6,550 nt of DNA from Flavobacteria bacterium RIFCSPLOWO2_12_FULL_31_7 (GTDB taxonomy: Bacteria > Bacteroidota > Bacteroidia > Flavobacteriales > Flavobacteriaceae): contig MGWJ01000189.1 in the NCBI GenBank assembly GCA_001800945.1, positions 1-6,550 on the forward strand. Direction: 5' to 3'. The translations under genes and the position numbers were made by a program. Below the pieces are notes generated by a model. The model worked only from the letters and a program-made list of their open reading frames with translations, had not been told where the DNA came from and did no database searches. Position 1 is the stretch's first letter, and each line of letters opens with the position of its first letter. Of this stretch, positions 3,928 to 6,550 are shown piece by piece.

Positions 3928-6550
3928 CGTTATTCTTCTTATAATCTTGTCCATTTATTTGGCCATTTTATTCTACATAGCACATTGGGCAGAAAAAAAC
4001 AACAATAGCAAATGGACAAATAATCCCTATGTTTATACCTTGTCATTAGCCGTTTATTGTACCGCTTGGACGTATTACGGAAGTATTGGTGTAGCTGCTG
4101 ATAGCGGTATGACATATCTTCCCATTTATTTAGGTCCCATTATTATTGCACCATCTTGGATTTTAATTTTAAAGAAGATTATCAGAATTTCTCGTGTCAA
4201 TAAAATTTCTAGTATTGCCGATTTTATCTCTTTACGATACGGTAACAGTAGATTTTTAGGGGCAATTGTAACTGTAATTTGTTTAACTGGAATTATTCCA
4301 TACATTTCATTACAACTAAAAGCCATTTCAGAAACTTTTCATATTGTTACAAAAACGCCTATTAATTCACTCATTTTTGATGATACTACAACTTATGTCG
4401 CTGTTGCATTAGCGTTATTCGCATCCTATTACGGAACACGTTATGTAGATGCTTCCGAAAAACGAAAAGGAATTGTTACAGCAGTAGCCATGGAAAGTGT
4501 TTTAAAACTGGTTTTTTTTGTGATTATTGGCGTTTACGTTACATTTTTTATTTTTGATGGTTTTGATGATATTTACCAAAAAGCAAGTTTGCTAGAAAAT
4601 TTCCAGAAAAAGAATACAATTGGCGGATTACCTCAAGGTATCAATTGGTTTTTACTATGTTTACTTTCTATGTTTGCGATATTTTTATTACCTAGACAAT
4701 TTCAAGTTTCTGTGATAGAAAATAATCGCGAAAAGCACATTAATACTGCGGTTTGGTTATTCCCATTGTACCTACTTTTGTTCAATGTTTTTGTCTATCC
4801 AATTGCTTGGGGAGGAAATATTTTATTCGATGGTCAAGATGTTAATGCTGATATGTATTCGCTTTTAATTCCACAATTTCTAAACAATAAAACCTTAACG
4901 GTTTTGGTTTTCCTTGGCGGATTTTCGGCAGCAATTTCAATGATTGTGGTTTCGTCTATCGGATTATCAACCATGTTAACTAACAATATTTTAATTCAAT
5001 ATAATTTACTTGGGAAATTAAAAAGTGCAGAAACCATAAGTAGTAAAACCATCTTAAATAGTAGAAAAATTGGTATTTTTTCGCTGATTATTCTTTCGTA
5101 TTTTATCTACAGATATTATGGTTTAGATTATAATTTAGTTTCCATCGGAATGGTGGCTTTTGTGGTGATTTCACAATTGGCTCCAGCCTTTTTTGGTGCT
5201 TTATTTTGGAGACGAGGCTCTCGTTTAGGTGCTATTTATAGTATAATTATCGGATTTATCATTTGTTTATTTACACTACTAATTCCATATGGGATTGGAA
5301 TTACAAATAGTCAAAGCACTTTTATTTCTAATGGTTTTTTAAACATCGAATTATTAAAACCTTTTCAATTGTTCGGATTAGATTATCTTGATCCTATTCC
5401 ACATGCTTTATTTTGGTGTTTATTGTTCAATTCAATTACTTATTTTGCTGTTTCTGTGAGTTTTAAAGGAAATTATCGTGAAAGAAATTATGCAGAAATG
5501 TTTGTAGATATTAACAAATACATCACCAATCACGAAAATGCTTTCATTTGGAAAGGAACCGCTTATCGAAATGATATTGAAAAAGTATTAATCCGATTTT
5601 TAGGCGAAGAAAGAACCAAAAGAGCCATGAATATTTTCAACGTAAAATATAATGTTGATAAAAATATAGAATTAGCCGATGCGCGTTTAATTAAGTTTTC
5701 TGAAAATTTGTTAACGGGTCATATTGGAACAGCTTCCGCTAGAATTCTGATTTCCAGTGTAGTGAAAGAAGAAAAAATCACTTTGCCAGAGGTATTAAAA
5801 ATTTTAGAAGAATCGAAAGAAAATATCATCATCAATAAAAAATTGACTGAAACTTCTAACGAACTAAAGGTGATTACTGCAAAATTGCAAGATGCCAACG
5901 AATCGTTAATGATAAAAGACCAACAAAAAGATGAGTTTTTAGATACGGTAACACACGAACTTCGTACTCCAATTACCGCAATTAGAGCTGCAAGTGAAAT
6001 TTTACACGATGATGACGAAATTCCAGAAGAATTAAAGAAACAATTTTTACAGAATATCATTTCCGAATCCGACAGGTTGAACAGATTAATTGATAAAATT
6101 CTCGATTTAGAAAAATTCGAAACAGGAAAACAAACTATTCACCCTTCACAAAATAATTTAGTAGAAACTATTGAAAAATCAATAGAACCCTTACATCATT
6201 TAATTAAAAATAAGCACATTACAGTTCATATGGAAAGTAAACCAAAAGTTAATGCTTTTTATGATGAAGACAGAATAGTGCAAGTGGTAACTAATTTATT
6301 ATCAAATGCTATTAAGTTTTGCCCAGAAATTGACGGATTAATTACGATTCAAATCAAGGAAAACAACAATTTTATTCATACTTTCGTGCAAGACAATGGA
6401 AAAGGAATCCATCCAGATGATTTTGAAGCAATTTTTGATAAATTTTATCAATCTACCAATCAAAACATAAAAAAACCTGTTGGTAGCGGATTAGGATTAG
6501 CCATTTGTAAACAAATTATGGAATATCATAAAGGTAAAATTTGGGCAGAA
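3920..6550 (+). CDS. Sodium/solute-symporter-type sensor histidine kinase (CbrA/CrbS-like), 3' end outside window
   Basis: The frame is open from 3920 to the right edge: 877 residues, C-terminus missing. Residues 1-514 form about 13 hydrophobic helices of the SSS (LeuT-fold) symporter family, with the signature region GGFSAAISMIVVSSIGLSTM near 333-352. Cytoplasmic linker 515-632 contains RFLGEERTKRA and ADARLIKFSENLLTGHIGTA through VVKEEKITLPEVLKILEES (586-632), which fits the STAC linker of symporter-kinases. A likely coiled coil (633-672) leads to the H-box, with phospho-acceptor His679 in THELRTP. The ATPase domain has its N-box NLLSNAIKF (792-800), G1 DNGKGI (825-830), F-box FDKFYQ (839-844) and G2 GSGLGLAI (855-862), all intact. 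Only the last strands of the ATPase domain, and any receiver domain, are missing. The protein should sense, and perhaps transport, a solute and phosphorylate a response regulator, probably encoded just downstream. CbrA (histidine, carbon/nitrogen balance) and CrbS (acetate) are characterised relatives; the ligand here is unknown. No PAS domain is evident. Confidence 0.92.
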   Translation, partial: MNSVILLIILSIYLAILFYIAHWAEKNNNSKWTNNPYVYTLSLAVYCTAWTYYGSIGVAADSGMTYLPIYLGPIIIAPSWILILKKIIRISRVNKISSIADFISLRYGNSRFLGAIVTVICLTGIIPYISLQLKAISETFHIVTKTPINSLIFDDTTTYVAVALALFASYYGTRYVDASEKRKGIVTAVAMESVLKLVFFVIIGVYVTFFIFDGFDDIYQKASLLENFQKKNTIGGLPQGINWFLLCLLSMFAIFLLPRQFQVSVIENNREKHINTAVWLFPLYLLLFNVFVYPIAWGGNILFDGQDVNADMYSLLIPQFLNNKTLTVLVFLGGFSAAISMIVVSSIGLSTMLTNNILIQYNLLGKLKSAETISSKTILNSRKIGIFSLIILSYFIYRYYGLDYNLVSIGMVAFVVISQLAPAFFGALFWRRGSRLGAIYSIIIGFIICLFTLLIPYGIGITNSQSTFISNGFLNIELLKPFQLFGLDYLDPIPHALFWCLLFNSITYFAVSVSFKGNYRERNYAEMFVDINKYITNHENAFIWKGTAYRNDIEKVLIRFLGEERTKRAMNIFNVKYNVDKNIELADARLIKFSENLLTGHIGTASARILISSVVKEEKITLPEVLKILEESKENIIINKKLTETSNELKVITAKLQDANESLMIKDQQKDEFLDTVTHELRTPITAIRAASEILHDDDEIPEELKKQFLQNIISESDRLNRLIDKILDLEKFETGKQTIHPSQNNLVETIEKSIEPLHHLIKNKHITVHMESKPKVNAFYDEDRIVQVVTNLLSNAIKFCPEIDGLITIQIKENNNFIHTFVQDNGKGIHPDDFEAIFDKFYQSTNQNIKKPVGSGLGLAICKQIMEYHKGKIWAE

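Noticed and set aside
4126..4326. Minus-strand frame of 66 residues opposite the symporter domain
   Set aside because: Shadow of the continuous plus-strand symporter-kinase frame.
5719..6060. Minus-strand frame of 113 residues, Ser/Phe-rich
   Set aside because: It is opposite the Glu/Lys-rich coiled coil and H-box region of the kinase; its composition is what the complement of such codons gives.
1..6550. CRISPR array, tRNA, rRNA or riboswitch
   Set aside because: No regularly spaced repeats, no tRNA-like or rRNA sequence, and no long structured leader; the gaps between genes are at most 163 bases.

Overview
The window is AT-rich, plus-strand coding DNA from a member of the Bacteroidota, most likely a Flavobacterium-like flavobacterium. 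Three things support this. No start codon is preceded by a recognisable Shine-Dalgarno sequence, only A/T-rich leaders. The secreted protein has a Bacteroidota-style signal peptide ending just before a Gln. The gene content (DcaP-like porin, MHS-family permease with an extra periplasmic loop, symporter-type histidine kinase) also fits flavobacteria. The taxonomic call is inference from these traits, not from a marker gene.

Layout. Bases 1-386 hold the 3' part of a small zinc-ribbon plus helix-turn-helix protein that resembles the DNA-binding subunit (InsA) of IS1-type transposases but has no catalytic domain after it. A 95-base gap then leads into a tight three-gene unit (482-3569): an outer-membrane DcaP-like porin, an inner-membrane MHS-family MFS symporter with about 88 extra hydrophilic residues between TM9 and TM10, and a 71-residue two-helix membrane protein. 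A hairpin at 3597-3624 looks like the end of this unit. The 163-base gap also carries a candidate promoter and a short degenerate 8-base tandem repeat (3701-3726). A second unit starts at 3733: a 64-residue two-helix membrane protein whose stop codon overlaps the start of a very large gene (3920 to beyond the window end). That gene encodes a sodium/solute-symporter-type membrane domain fused through a STAC-like linker to a histidine kinase, the CbrA/CrbS type of architecture.

How they may work together. The porin and MHS permease form an outer-plus-inner membrane route for a small organic anion or similar solute. The neighbouring symporter-kinase is of a type that elsewhere controls use of carboxylates or amino acids (CbrA, CrbS). 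A plausible but unproven reading is a nutrient sensing and uptake locus for a small carboxylate, with the partner response regulator just downstream of the window. The most notable points are the small protein translationally linked to the kinase (analogous to CbrX or DUF3311-type symporter partners), the periplasmic insertion in the permease, and the stand-alone InsA-like protein.
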